Below are positions 54,395 to 63,332 of a stretch of DNA of 64,000 bases, piece after piece. Position 1 is the stretch's first letter. Every line of letters starts with the position of its first letter. The notes below the pieces were generated by a model. That model worked only from the letters and a program-made list of their open reading frames with translations, did no database searches and was not told where the DNA came from. Source of the stretch: Glaciecola petra (GTDB lineage Bacteria > Pseudomonadota > Gammaproteobacteria > Enterobacterales > Alteromonadaceae); the NCBI RefSeq assembly GCF_031846345.1, contig NZ_JAVRHX010000002.1:62001-126000 (forward strand), given 5' to 3'. The position numbers and the translations under genes are program-made.

Positions 54395-57300
54395 GGCGAT
54401 GCCTCGTTGGGTGTTGAGGGTTCTTGACGCGAATCTTTAATCACGTTCGCGTCGAAGGTTTCGGTTTTGGCACCTTCAGCAGCATAGTGTTTTCTGTCAA
54501 ATACACTATACAAAACCGGAATAACCAATAGCGTAAGTAAGGTGGCAATTAACAATCCACTCATTACTGTAATTGCCAAAGGTGAGCGCAGTTCGGCACC
54601 TTCACCACCGCCAAAAGCCAATGGGGTTAAGCCCAAAATAGTGGTAAGAGAGGTCATAATAATGGGCCTAAATCGTGACCGACTGGCATCAATAATAGCT
54701 TCTATTTTAGTCATGCCTATATGGCGCAGTTGATTAATTCGGTCAACTAATACAATCGCGTTATTGACCACAATGCCAGTGAGCATGATGACGCCAATTA
54801 GCACGATAACACTGATATTAGTACCTGTAACATATAAGCCTAATACCGACCCTAACACTGCCAACGGAATAGAAAATAAGATAATAAAGGGGTTAAGCAA
54901 GGATTCAAACTGCGAAGCCATGACAAGATAAACCAAAAATACTGCTAGAGATAAAGCCATAATAAGCGATGAAAACGAACTGTTCATTTCTTCGTTTTGC
55001 CCTTCCACACTTGCTTTAATACTAAATGGCAAATATAACTCGTTAATAAGGGATTGTGCTTTTTCGGCAGCTTCTGCTAAATCACCATATGCCAAAGATG
55101 CCGAAACAATCGCTACTCGACTTTGATCAATACGATTGATCTCGTTTGGTCCAACGCTTTCGTTAATCTCTGCCACCGAAGACAAAGGTAAGGACTTTGC
55201 CTGAGCAGAATTGACGGTTAATTGCCGTATCGCCTGTGCGGAATCCCGCGCACTTTCATCTGCACGTACCAAAATATCTACTTGGCGGTCTTGTAAGTTA
55301 TATTTGCTGGCGACAGAGCCCGCCACTTTAGTGACTAATTGATTGGCGATATCTGAACCGCGCAGTTCTAAACTGGCTAATCGTTCGTTATCAAATACAA
55401 TTTTGAGCTCAGGTTGCCCAGCGCGCAAACTGTTATTTAAATCCAAAAATTGGTCATCGGCCGACATTTTTTGCAATAAGCGGTCACTGTAGTCTTTTAG
55501 TTCTTGTAAGTTAAATCCGGACAATACAATTTGCAAAGGGCGTTCGGTGGTGAACATATCGGTTTGTACAATTTCAGCATTGACGTCTGCCATACTTGCT
55601 ACTTTGTTTCTCACCACATTTTTAATTGCTTCTACATCTTGGCTATTGTGCACAACAACTAATAGTTGCCCCCAATTTTCGCCACCTTTACTGGCTGTGC
55701 TCATCATTAAACTGCCGCTTCCGGCTAGCGAATATGAGTGTTTTACGCGCTCATCGTTTGAGACAGTTGCGGCTAGGTCTCTCAATCGAGAATCGGTCAC
55801 CGCAATCGGAGTACCCTGGGCAAGGGTGAGTTCGATAGTAAATTCAGCTTTTTCGACTTCAGGTACTAACTCGACTGGAATTTTAGGTAGTAAACTCGTG
55901 ACCAAAAAGGCAAAAACTAGGCTGACGCCAATGACCACAAATCGAAACTGCAAACTCTTTTGTAATATGCTTGCATAGAGGTTCGCAAATTTTTGAAACA
56001 ACGCACTAAAACCTTTGTGAGCAGGTTTAAATATCCACGAAACTAGCTTAGCAAAGGCATTTACAAGCAGCATCAAACCTTTAACCACAAACATAGGTAT
56101 GTAGTTGAAGACGAGTGCAAATGGGAACAATAAAATTTTGCTTATTAAAGTTGCCGCCTTTTTAAACCGGCCAACGGGCTTTTTGTCACTTTCAACGCTT
56201 ACACTTTGAGCGTCGACGTTTGCCTTGGTATTTCTTTCTGGGTCTGCATCGGTGGTTACATTGGCATTAGCGATGGCATTGCTTGGGGTCTGATGAAATT
56301 GTCGTGAAGCCAGCATAGGAATGAGAGTCAGAGCCACCACTAAAGAAGCTAACAAGGCGAACGTTACCGTAATTGCTTGATCACTGAATAATTGCCCCGC
56401 AAACCCTGTCACAAAGGCAAGTGGAAAAAACACCGCCAAGGTTGTTAAGGTGGACGCGGTCACAGCACCTGATACTTCTTCGGTGCCACGCACTGCGGCT
56501 TCAATTATACCGCTGCCTTTTTCGCGATAGCGGGCAATGTTTTCTAGTACTACAATTGCGTTATCTACCAACAAGCCAACCGCTAAGGCAATGCCGCCCA
56601 AAGACATAATATTCAGGCTTATATCGTTGGCAAACATCAAGTTAAAGGTGGCAATAATCGAAACCGGAATCGCTAAAGAAATAATTACAGTATTAAAAAA
56701 ATTGCCAAGAAACAGATACAGAATCAGCATCGCTAGCAATCCACCAACAATGGCTGCGCTTTTAACTTCGTCCACGGCATTGACGATAAACTCTGATTGA
56801 TCATAAATAACGGTAAACGATAATTCGTCGGGTAAGTTTTTTTCTAAATCAGCTAGCTTTGCGTTAACCGCTTTTGCCACTGTGACCGTGTTGGCGTCAC
56901 CTTCTTTATAAATGGCTAATTCGATGGCTTCATTGTTGTTAACTCGGGTGATATCAGTGCGCTCTTTTTCGCCATCAATGACCTTAGCAATGTCTTTAAG
57001 GTATATCGTTTTGCCGTTCTCTTGTTTAACAATCATATTGCCGAGTTGTTCGAGCGAAACAAATTGATTCAGGGTTCTCACTAAATATTCTTGCTGCCCG
57101 TCGTAAACTCTACCCGCCGACATATTGATATTTTCGGTTTGAATTCTAGACACAATACTTTGTGCGGTAATACCTCGTTGCGCAGCTTTTTCTTGGTCAA
57201 ATACCACTTGAATTTCTTGCTGTAAGCCGCCACCAAGCTGCGCGGCTGCCACGCCAGATATGGTTTCAATTTGCCGCTTTATCTCTTGCTCGGCAAAGGT

Positions 57301-57765
57301 TCTAATTTGCTTGAGTGCTCTTGGGTTGGTATTAGTGGTTGACAAGCCCAAACGAATAATGGGATCCAAAGAAGGGTTAAAGCGCAAAATGACGGGTTTT
57401 TGCACATCTAATGGCAAGGCGATAATATCTAATTTTTCGCGCACATCTTGGGTCGCAAAGTTCATTGCAGTGCCCCATTCAAACTCGATGATCACATCAG
57501 ATTGACCTGCTTTTGAAATGGAGTGGACTTTGCGAATTCCCTTAACCACCCCGACTGATTCTTCAATAGGTTTACTAATAAGCTGTTCTATTTCAGCCGG
57601 TGCGGCACCCAAGTTTTCAGTTCGAACAGTTAATGTGGGATAAGACAAATCGGGCAATAACGACACCGACAGGCGAGAAAAACCAACCAAGCCGAATAGC
57701 ATGACCGCAAGTGTGAACATAGCGACCGTGACGGGTCGCTTGACCACCGTCCCAACAAGACTCAT
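54391..57765 (-). CDS. RND permease with long central insertion
   Basis: The 1124-residue RND protein is about 90 residues longer than AcrB. The extra length lies in the central cytoplasmic loop between TM6 and TM7 (about residues 485-600): a T/N/D-rich stretch, a basic KKPVGRFKKAATL segment, and an additional hydrophobic pair of segments. TM4 has GLLVDNAIVVLENI with D401 but Asn in the second position. The start overlaps the adaptor stop (ATGA) and the end overlaps the next permease. Confidence 0.93.
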   Translation of the reverse strand: MSLVGTVVKRPVTVAMFTLAVMLFGLVGFSRLSVSLLPDLSYPTLTVRTENLGAAPAEIEQLISKPIEESVGVVKGIRKVHSISKAGQSDVIIEFEWGTAMNFATQDVREKLDIIALPLDVQKPVILRFNPSLDPIIRLGLSTTNTNPRALKQIRTFAEQEIKRQIETISGVAAAQLGGGLQQEIQVVFDQEKAAQRGITAQSIVSRIQTENINMSAGRVYDGQQEYLVRTLNQFVSLEQLGNMIVKQENGKTIYLKDIAKVIDGEKERTDITRVNNNEAIELAIYKEGDANTVTVAKAVNAKLADLEKNLPDELSFTVIYDQSEFIVNAVDEVKSAAIVGGLLAMLILYLFLGNFFNTVIISLAIPVSIIATFNLMFANDISLNIMSLGGIALAVGLLVDNAIVVLENIARYREKGSGIIEAAVRGTEEVSGAVTASTLTTLAVFFPLAFVTGFAGQLFSDQAITVTFALLASLVVALTLIPMLASRQFHQTPSNAIANANVTTDADPERNTKANVDAQSVSVESDKKPVGRFKKAATLISKILLFPFALVFNYIPMFVVKGLMLLVNAFAKLVSWIFKPAHKGFSALFQKFANLYASILQKSLQFRFVVIGVSLVFAFLVTSLLPKIPVELVPEVEKAEFTIELTLAQGTPIAVTDSRLRDLAATVSNDERVKHSYSLAGSGSLMMSTASKGGENWGQLLVVVHNSQDVEAIKNVVRNKVASMADVNAEIVQTDMFTTERPLQIVLSGFNLQELKDYSDRLLQKMSADDQFLDLNNSLRAGQPELKIVFDNERLASLELRGSDIANQLVTKVAGSVASKYNLQDRQVDILVRADESARDSAQAIRQLTVNSAQAKSLPLSSVAEINESVGPNEINRIDQSRVAIVSASLAYGDLAEAAEKAQSLINELYLPFSIKASVEGQNEEMNSSFSSLIMALSLAVFLVYLVMASQFESLLNPFIILFSIPLAVLGSVLGLYVTGTNISVIVLIGVIMLTGIVVNNAIVLVDRINQLRHIGMTKIEAIIDASRSRFRPIIMTSLTTILGLTPLAFGGGEGAELRSPLAITVMSGLLIATLLTLLVIPVLYSVFDRKHYAAEGAKTETFDANVIKDSRQEPSTPNEASP

Positions 57766-58820
57766 AAGTCTTGACCAATTATTTTGACATCTGCACCAAC
57801 TTCTAAGCTTTGCTGGCCAACCACAATGATAGGTGTTTGCGCATCTAAAGGCGTTAAAACTTCCACTAAACCGTTTTGTTCATAACCGGTTTCGACTACC
57901 ATTTTTTTGGCTTTGTTGTCTTCTACCACATAGAGGCTGGTTTCTGTGTCGGTCACTAATAAGGCTCTTTGTGGTACTAGTTGCGTATTTTGTCGTTCAT
58001 CTAAAGTAAGAGAGACTTTCGCGAACATGCCGGGTTTTAAGCGGTAGTCGTCATTGTTTACATTAAGGGTAACTTTAAAAGTACCAGAGTCTGTATCTAT
58101 AACAGGTGATATTAAGGTGATAGTGGCTGGAATCGCTGCCGCAGTAGATGGAAATTCTAAGTTAGCTTGTTGTCCTACGTGGACATTGTTGATTTCTGAT
58201 TCGGGCAAGTATACAACACCTTGCAGGGTATCGAGTGCAACGATACTAAACATTACACCCCCAGGGTTGGCCGTCATGTTGCCTTCTTTTACCATACGTT
58301 CAGCAACAACGCCGGCAATGGGTGCGCGTACCTTTGTATCTCTAACTTGAATTTGCGCCACTTTTTGCTGGTTGCGTCGAGTCTTAACTAAAAACTCGAG
58401 TTTCTCTAAATCTTTAACAGCAACCAATTGCCTGCCATCAACCGGTTTACTCCGGTTAAATTCGGCAATCGCAGATTCAAGATCTATATTTGTTCGTTCT
58501 AACTCCAATAGGTAATTTTCGGAATCGATTTCTGCAAGCACGTCGCCTTTTTCAACCACCATGCCCTCTTCTACCAATATGTCGACTATCATGCCGCTGA
58601 CTTTATTGGTCACCTTACTTTCGGCCCTAGCTTCAAGAATTGCGGTTGTTTTGTAGGTATTAGTGATTTTTCCAATTTCTAGCAGTGTTGCTTCAACCGG
58701 AACTTTATATATCGGCTCATCAGCCTTTTTTTCTTTTTTGCTTTCACTTCCCGAGCAAGCAACAAGTATTATAGTGACTGCAGCAAAAAGCACTACGTTT
58801 TTGATTTTGTTATTAAGCAT
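57762..58820 (-). CDS. RND adaptor, lipoprotein (membrane-fusion protein)
   Basis: The 352-residue protein has a lipoprotein signal with lipobox LVAC (Cys22), lipoyl halves (VSGMIVDILVEEGMVVEKGDVLA and KVRAPIAGVVAERMVKEGNM), and beta-barrel and membrane-proximal domains. It should be tethered to the inner membrane and join the two permeases downstream to an outer-membrane channel encoded elsewhere. First gene of the three-gene operon. Confidence 0.93.
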   Translation of the reverse strand: MLNNKIKNVVLFAAVTIILVACSGSESKKEKKADEPIYKVPVEATLLEIGKITNTYKTTAILEARAESKVTNKVSGMIVDILVEEGMVVEKGDVLAEIDSENYLLELERTNIDLESAIAEFNRSKPVDGRQLVAVKDLEKLEFLVKTRRNQQKVAQIQVRDTKVRAPIAGVVAERMVKEGNMTANPGGVMFSIVALDTLQGVVYLPESEINNVHVGQQANLEFPSTAAAIPATITLISPVIDTDSGTFKVTLNVNNDDYRLKPGMFAKVSLTLDERQNTQLVPQRALLVTDTETSLYVVEDNKAKKMVVETGYEQNGLVEVLTPLDAQTPIIVVGQQSLEVGADVKIIGQDL

Positions 58821-58922
58821 GATAGTCCGCTGGTAATGTAAAAGAGTTTTTCATGACTAGTCTACCCTTATTAAAAGTATAGATACATATATGAATAGGG
58901 TCTATTTGTAACGATATATTAA

Positions 58923-59180
58923 CTATAGCCAGACATACATATCTTGACTACCAAGGATTGCCGTAATATCTATCCAGTCCTGATTAATACGATAGTAGAT
59001 TACATCAGCGCGATGAGGAAATCGTCTATAGTCTTGCCTAAAATGGTCGACCAATGTATTGCGTCGATCAATTGAACTCCGAAACTTAAGCCTCTAAGAC
59101 AAATCCATTTGATACCCATGCAGGAATCTAGTGTACCATGCGATAATATTGATAAACTTATCAGCTCCTTGATAAAAACG
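58923..59180 (-). pseudogene. Broken ParE/RelE-type toxin
   Basis: The minus strand reads FYQGADKFINIIAWYT, then an in-frame TAG at 59094-59096, then DHFRQDYRRFPHRADVIYYR and DITAILGSQDM to a stop at 58923. The second part fits the ParE/RelE C-terminal motif (R-x-F-P-x-x-x-x-V-I-Y-Y-R-I, then I-L-x-x-x-x-D), and the first fits its N-terminal helix. The extreme N-terminus is missing where the ATPase gene begins. No antitoxin is next to it. The gene was clearly broken by both a nonsense mutation and the junction. Confidence 0.68.
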
Positions 59181-60656
59181 ATGATGATGAAGATTATAGC
59201 AAAACATCGCGTCGCTCGGCGGTGCTCTTCGACAGGCCCTGTGGCAGCCGCTTATGAACTTAAGGTGGACGCGGGGGAGGTGCGACGAGATGACGCGCAA
59301 GTCGCTCTGGCGGCAAAATTCGATGCTCTGCACGAGTCTCTTGCCTCGCTCCCACCAGTACCCGTGCGCACCGACGATCCGACCCAGAGCAGTTGTACAA
59401 ACAGCAGTCCACTATTACTGTTGCTGGCGCGACCCCTAGCATCCGCCCAGTCATTTCTTAGAAAGAAGTTCCGTTTGTGGTTTTTTGGTCCACCACCGAG
59501 AGGCATTTACATTCATGGACCGGTCGGGGTCGGCAAAAGCTTTCTAATGGATCTCTTTTACGCGTCGGTTAGTGTTCCTGATGATGATTCTTGCTATAAA
59601 AATGACAGCCACAAACATGCAAAGGTTACCAAACGCCGCGTCCATTTTCATGAATTCATGCTAGACGTTCATCATCGAATCTTTGTTTACAAACAGAAGC
59701 ACCCACGAGGTGATGCGATTCCTATCATTGCGCAACAATTGGCCCAAGAAGCGCAACTCCTTTGTTTCGATGAATTTCAAGTGACAGAAATTGCCGATGC
59801 CATGATTTTGAAGCGACTGTTTTCACTATTATTATTGGATTGGAATGTCGTGATGGTGGCCACCTCGAATCGATCCCCCGATGCCTTGTATGAGGGAGGT
59901 ATTAACCGATCCCTCTTTTTGCCATTCATCGACATGTTGAAACACACGTCCGACATTATTTCCATGGAGGATTCGCGGAAGGATTATCGGCTCGAAAATC
60001 GAGCGTGTGGTCAAGCCTATTTTTGGTCAAACAAGGATGTTCATGGCGATAGTAATATTAATAACAACATGCAGGCGCAGTTGGAAGAAATATTTGGTGG
60101 CACTGCATCAGGAACTGAGGCAGAGAGCATTCCCGTCCTCTTTGGTCGCACCGTCCAGGTCGCCCGATTGAATGACCGTTGCGCCTGGTTTAACTTTTCA
60201 GAATTGTGCTACCAACCGCTCGGAGCGGCCGATTATATTTCCCTTTGTCGCCGATTTCCGGTCCTCATCATGGACCGCGTCCCCCAACTGGACGCCAATT
60301 ACCTCAACGAAGCGCGACGATTCGTGACCCTCATTGACGCGTGTTATGAATCTCGCACCCGCTTGGTGCTGGCGGCACAAGTTCCGCTCGACGAATTGTT
60401 TGTCGATTTTGAAGCGCAAGTTCAAAGCAGTGATGGAGATGAAGAATTATTTGTCAGTGAGAAGGGGGGAAACTCGAGTTCCTTTGCGACGACCATGATT
60501 CGCACCAAAGAGGGAGAATATATAGAGTGGTCGGCGACGGGTCTAATTGGCGTGTCTCTGGCACAATTTTCGGCCGCCAATGATCTCGCCTTTTCCTTTC
60601 GACGAGCCGCGTCTCGGTTGGTAGAAATGGGAGGAAAGGAATGGGGACGGCAATGA
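59181..60656 (+). CDS. AFG1/ZapE-family ATPase of eukaryotic type
   Basis: The 491-residue P-loop ATPase has Walker A GPVGVGKS (around 113-120 from this ATG), VHFHEFMLDVHHRIF, Walker B LLCFDEFQVTEIADAMIL, sensor MVATSNRSPDALYEGG, and late LCYQPLGAADYISL plus NEARRFVTLIDACYESRTRLV. These forms fit the mitochondrial AFG1/LACE1 branch, which derives from alphaproteobacteria, better than gammaproteobacterial ZapE. The N-terminus (MMMKIIAKHRVARRCSSTG) is basic, Ser/Arg-rich and acid-free, like a mitochondrial targeting peptide. It is visibly richer in G+C than its neighbours. The same frame is open from 59109. Confidence 0.85.
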   Translation: MMMKIIAKHRVARRCSSTGPVAAAYELKVDAGEVRRDDAQVALAAKFDALHESLASLPPVPVRTDDPTQSSCTNSSPLLLLLARPLASAQSFLRKKFRLWFFGPPPRGIYIHGPVGVGKSFLMDLFYASVSVPDDDSCYKNDSHKHAKVTKRRVHFHEFMLDVHHRIFVYKQKHPRGDAIPIIAQQLAQEAQLLCFDEFQVTEIADAMILKRLFSLLLLDWNVVMVATSNRSPDALYEGGINRSLFLPFIDMLKHTSDIISMEDSRKDYRLENRACGQAYFWSNKDVHGDSNINNNMQAQLEEIFGGTASGTEAESIPVLFGRTVQVARLNDRCAWFNFSELCYQPLGAADYISLCRRFPVLIMDRVPQLDANYLNEARRFVTLIDACYESRTRLVLAAQVPLDELFVDFEAQVQSSDGDEELFVSEKGGNSSSFATTMIRTKEGEYIEWSATGLIGVSLAQFSAANDLAFSFRRAASRLVEMGGKEWGRQ

Positions 60657-60879
60657 CGAAAACTTTCCTGTCGAGCTCGTTGAACGTTTGATTGAAGGTA
60701 AAAGCCTTTTGTGTATATATCGTGAATTCAGGGGGTTTATTCAAGTTCAAGTTGCGCAAAAAATTGGCCTGATTCAAGCAACTATTGCAGAGCTCGAAAA
60801 AGGCAAACAGAAAGGCTCTATTGAAACATGGCAGGCCTTAGCATCTGTCTTAAATGTAGACATTGATGATCTAGTTTAA
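60655..60879 (+). pseudogene. 5'-truncated Xre-family antitoxin
   Basis: From the base pair overlapping the ATPase stop codon, another frame reads DENFPVELVERLIEGKSLL, then YREFRGFIQVQVAQKIGL and QATIAELEKGKQKGSIETW to DDLV and a stop. This is the middle and C-terminal part of a typical HigA/RelB-type Xre antitoxin helix-turn-helix protein. The usual N-terminal ~50 residues are absent, replaced by the ATPase gene. A TTG at 60688 could allow a short 63-residue HTH product. No toxin is adjacent. Confidence 0.78.
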
Positions 60880-60893
60880 AGACATCTGTCATT

Positions 60894-60935
60894 CCAATAC
60901 CGGCCGTTCAACGATTTTATAATTAAGCTTATTCT
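60894..60935 (+). repeat. 42-bp dispersed repeat, copy 1
   Basis: This 42-base stretch, containing CCGGCCGTTCAACGA and AATTAAGCTTATT, matches 63256-63297 at 33 of 42 positions in the same orientation. It lies just after the truncated antitoxin and before pldA. Its nature is unknown; the core GTTCAAC resembles a recombination core only weakly. Confidence 0.6.
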
Positions 60936-61016
60936 GGGCTCTCATATTATTTTTCTGTATGGTGTTTATTCTAAGTGTTGCGGCGCACGGCGCTCTGCAA
61001 TTAAAGATAGGGTCGT

Positions 61017-62048
61017 TTAAAAAACGTTATTTAACGCTACCCCTAATCCAAAACGTGTTTGACTGTAATTGTAATCAATCAAGCTTTCGCCATATCCGTC
61101 AAAAGCAGTGGCGTAACCACGCATTTTTCCCCATAACGGAAATGTCATTGAGAATTCAGCCGAGCCTCTATGAGTCGAAAAGTTCTGGCGTCCACTAAAA
61201 CTAAACTCTAAGTGTTGCCATTTGTAAACTAAGCCCAATTCAAAAGAGCCTAAGAAATCTTCAATATCTGGGTTGTCATCACCAACTGAGTCAAACTCAA
61301 ACTCCTTTTCGTCTTCTGATAGTCGGTGCCAATATCGATAGGAGAGTGCGAAGTTATTTTTTTCATACAAAAAATTCGCATAAACTCTATTCCAACTTCT
61401 CGATAATATCTGAGATTGACCATTTGATTGGTGCTCTATGCCCACCTTAAAAGCGGTATTGCCGCCGAATACTTCCGAGTCCATTGGCGCAATATAATAG
61501 ACTTCTGGTTGATAATTGGTCTCGCGAAAGGGTTTAGATATATTTTGCGAGTAAATTTGCCACCAGGCTTGAAGCGTAAAACCAAAATATAGCCCGTCTC
61601 CCTCGATTAACATTGAAGTGTAATTCAAGGGTACTTTTATACTGACTTGAAACTTCGCTTCGACATTCTCGAAATTTTCTTCAGCGCCACCAAAAAAGAA
61701 ATACACGTCTCTATTTAAGTTGTTGGTAGTTATTGCGGGGAGGATATAGTTCACGTGATGAGGAGTGATCACATAAGGATCAAACTGCGTTTGTTTTTCT
61801 TGCATCACACGTCGTGACCCAATGCCTGTGCGCTCAAATGTGTTGGGCGTCTCAATTGATTGTCTTTCGATATCTTTGGCAGCTATCTTCCGTTCACAAA
61901 TTTCTTTTATTTGCGCAATAGTGGTTTCGTCATTTGCACTTTTAAATTGCTCTACAACGCATTTATCGAGCTTTTCATTGGCTAACACGTCAAAAGTTAC
62001 AGCGCATGCCACCACAGTTGGAATTATGCGTAGATAATTTTTGTGCAT
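61017..62048 (-). CDS. pldA: Outer-membrane phospholipase A1 (OMPLA)
   Basis: The 343-residue protein has a signal peptide (cut near VLANE) and an N-terminal helical extension of ~90 residues. A beta-barrel with the OMPLA catalytic pattern EHQSNGQSQILSRSWNRVY follows: H206, S208 and N220, with the same spacing as E. coli H142, S144, N156. It hydrolyses phospholipids that reach the outer leaflet, using calcium-dependent dimers. ATG 62048 with AGGAGA upstream is preferred over GTG 62054. The barrel ends in F. Its start overlaps an RND remnant. Confidence 0.93.
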   Translation of the reverse strand: MHKNYLRIIPTVVACAVTFDVLANEKLDKCVVEQFKSANDETTIAQIKEICERKIAAKDIERQSIETPNTFERTGIGSRRVMQEKQTQFDPYVITPHHVNYILPAITTNNLNRDVYFFFGGAEENFENVEAKFQVSIKVPLNYTSMLIEGDGLYFGFTLQAWWQIYSQNISKPFRETNYQPEVYYIAPMDSEVFGGNTAFKVGIEHQSNGQSQILSRSWNRVYANFLYEKNNFALSYRYWHRLSEDEKEFEFDSVGDDNPDIEDFLGSFELGLVYKWQHLEFSFSGRQNFSTHRGSAEFSMTFPLWGKMRGYATAFDGYGESLIDYNYSQTRFGLGVALNNVF

Positions 62049-62050
62049 TG

Positions 62051-62200
62051 TCACTTTCTCCTAAATATAGACATATTCAACCGGTACCAAAATAAGGTAA
62101 TAAATGTCGCAAAAAGCAGTCCAAATAAAATCCATATAGCCCCTGATTCAAACATAGGTCCATCGCTTATCCAAAGCGGGCCCATACCGCCCGCTGTAAA
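62051..62200 (-). pseudogene. 3' remnant of an RND permease gene
   Basis: The minus strand just upstream of pldA reads TAGGMGPLWISDGPMFE, then AIWILFGLLFATFITLFWYR and a basic end RRK-stop. This is the last loop and TM12 of an RND permease (the usual G-x-P-x-x-x-x-G-P-M-x-E...I-F-G-L-L-F-A-T pattern). Nothing before position ~62213 continues the frame. It looks like the tail of a deleted pump gene that once preceded pldA; the stop overlaps the pldA start region. Confidence 0.75.
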
Positions 62201-62355
62201 TGATGCCCGACAATATTAAAGTATGATAATTCTTTAATTAAACTGAACTACTGTAGCGCTCTATTGGGCAATGAAATTAATGGTTTACGTTTGATTAATT
62301 GTTCTACTGTATTTTTCGCCTAACTCTTGCTAATTGACTATTAAAATGCGCTTCT

Positions 62356-63172
62356 TCAATACGGAAACAAATCCAATTCAGAATTTCTAAAATACTCTAA
62401 GCGATTAGGTACTGTGTCTTCTATTGTTTCCTTTTGCTCTGGTGTAAGGCGATCACCTAATCGCTCAACTGCCAGAAAAACTATGAAGGTTTCGGCTACA
62501 TCCTCTCCCAGAGTTATCCCTTGCGTAAGTTGAGATAAAGTGATTATCAGTCATTTGAGCATTTAACCAGCCTGATGACCGAGCGTGGTCAGCGTCTAAT
62601 GACGTATGCGAGCCTTCATGCACTAGCACTTCTTCTAGATAACCATTGGCTACATAGCGCTCACCTTGTTTGGTATGGATAAGTATGTTGTAGTTACCAC
62701 CGCCAAACAACTCATCACCTGCATGGATCCAAACTGTTTCCAAATCTTTAAACAACACGCTCGGTATTCGTCCTATAGATTCTGCATAAAACTGCGCTTG
62801 TCGCTGAGCTTCAGATTCACTACCAAACTCAGGATTAACTTGCACTTCAATGACGTAACCACCATCATAAATTGCTTGAAATAGATAAACATTTTGGACG
62901 TTATTAAAGCTATTGGTGCGGCGGTCAAACATCTCGCGATTTCCTAGGCCCATCGACATTATTGATTGAAATATTGAAGGGTCTTGTGAGGTAATTATGT
63001 CGGGGTTCAAAAAAACAGTTCCACCATAGGGTGGCTCCAAGCCGCTAGGCATGTTTGGCTGAGCAATAGGAGTACCTGACGAGCTCGTCTGTGGCGTTGA
63101 AGAGGAATCAGAACCACCACATGCAAATAATACCAGTAGAGAGAAAAATAAAAAAACAGCTTTTTGTGACAT
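62356..63172 (-). pseudogene. Frameshifted HExxH lipoprotein, putative metallopeptidase
   Basis: The gene starts with a lipoprotein signal (lipobox LFAC, Cys18) and a Ser/Pro-rich linker. It then has a body with LVHEGSHTSLDADHA, which contains an HExxH zinc motif (H185, E186, H189), and ISTYARDN. At about 62503-62513 the frame shifts: the original frame stops at 62465, but the next frame continues EDVAETFIVFLAVERLGDRL, IPN-like PNRLEYFRNSELDLFPY to 62356. The restored product would be about 271 residues and complete for its family. A real frameshift or a base-call error are both possible. Confidence 0.75.
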
Positions 63173-63255
63173 ATACCATACTCCTCTGTGCGACCAATAC
63201 GTTTATCTAATATTTGCTGAATCACCCAGATTGCTGAGATAAGAGCTCAAATCAT

Positions 63256-63297
63256 CCAAAGCCGACCGTTTAACGAATCTAGAATTAAACTTATTTT
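63256..63297 (+). repeat. 42-bp dispersed repeat, copy 2
   Basis: This is the second copy of the repeat at 60894-60935 (33 of 42 identical, same orientation), containing CCGACCGTTTAACGA and AATTAAACTTATT. It lies in the gap between the lipoprotein and the partial RND gene. The two copies bracket pldA, the RND stub and the frameshifted lipoprotein. Confidence 0.6.
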
Positions 63298-63332
63298 CAA
63301 GAAATCCATATAAAATAACATAGGTATAATTC

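Noticed and set aside
55547..55978. 143-codon plus-strand frame antisense to the longer RND permease
   Set aside because: Shadow frame with no ribosome site or domain.
59094..59333. Minus-strand 79-codon frame crossing into the ATPase gene
   Set aside because: Its left part is the toxin remnant already described, and its right part is antisense to the ATPase; it is not one gene.
60894..60935. Integron attC interpretation of the 42-bp repeat
   Set aside because: A GTTYAAC core is present but the paired complementary core and the symmetrical inner boxes were not found, and there is no integrase.
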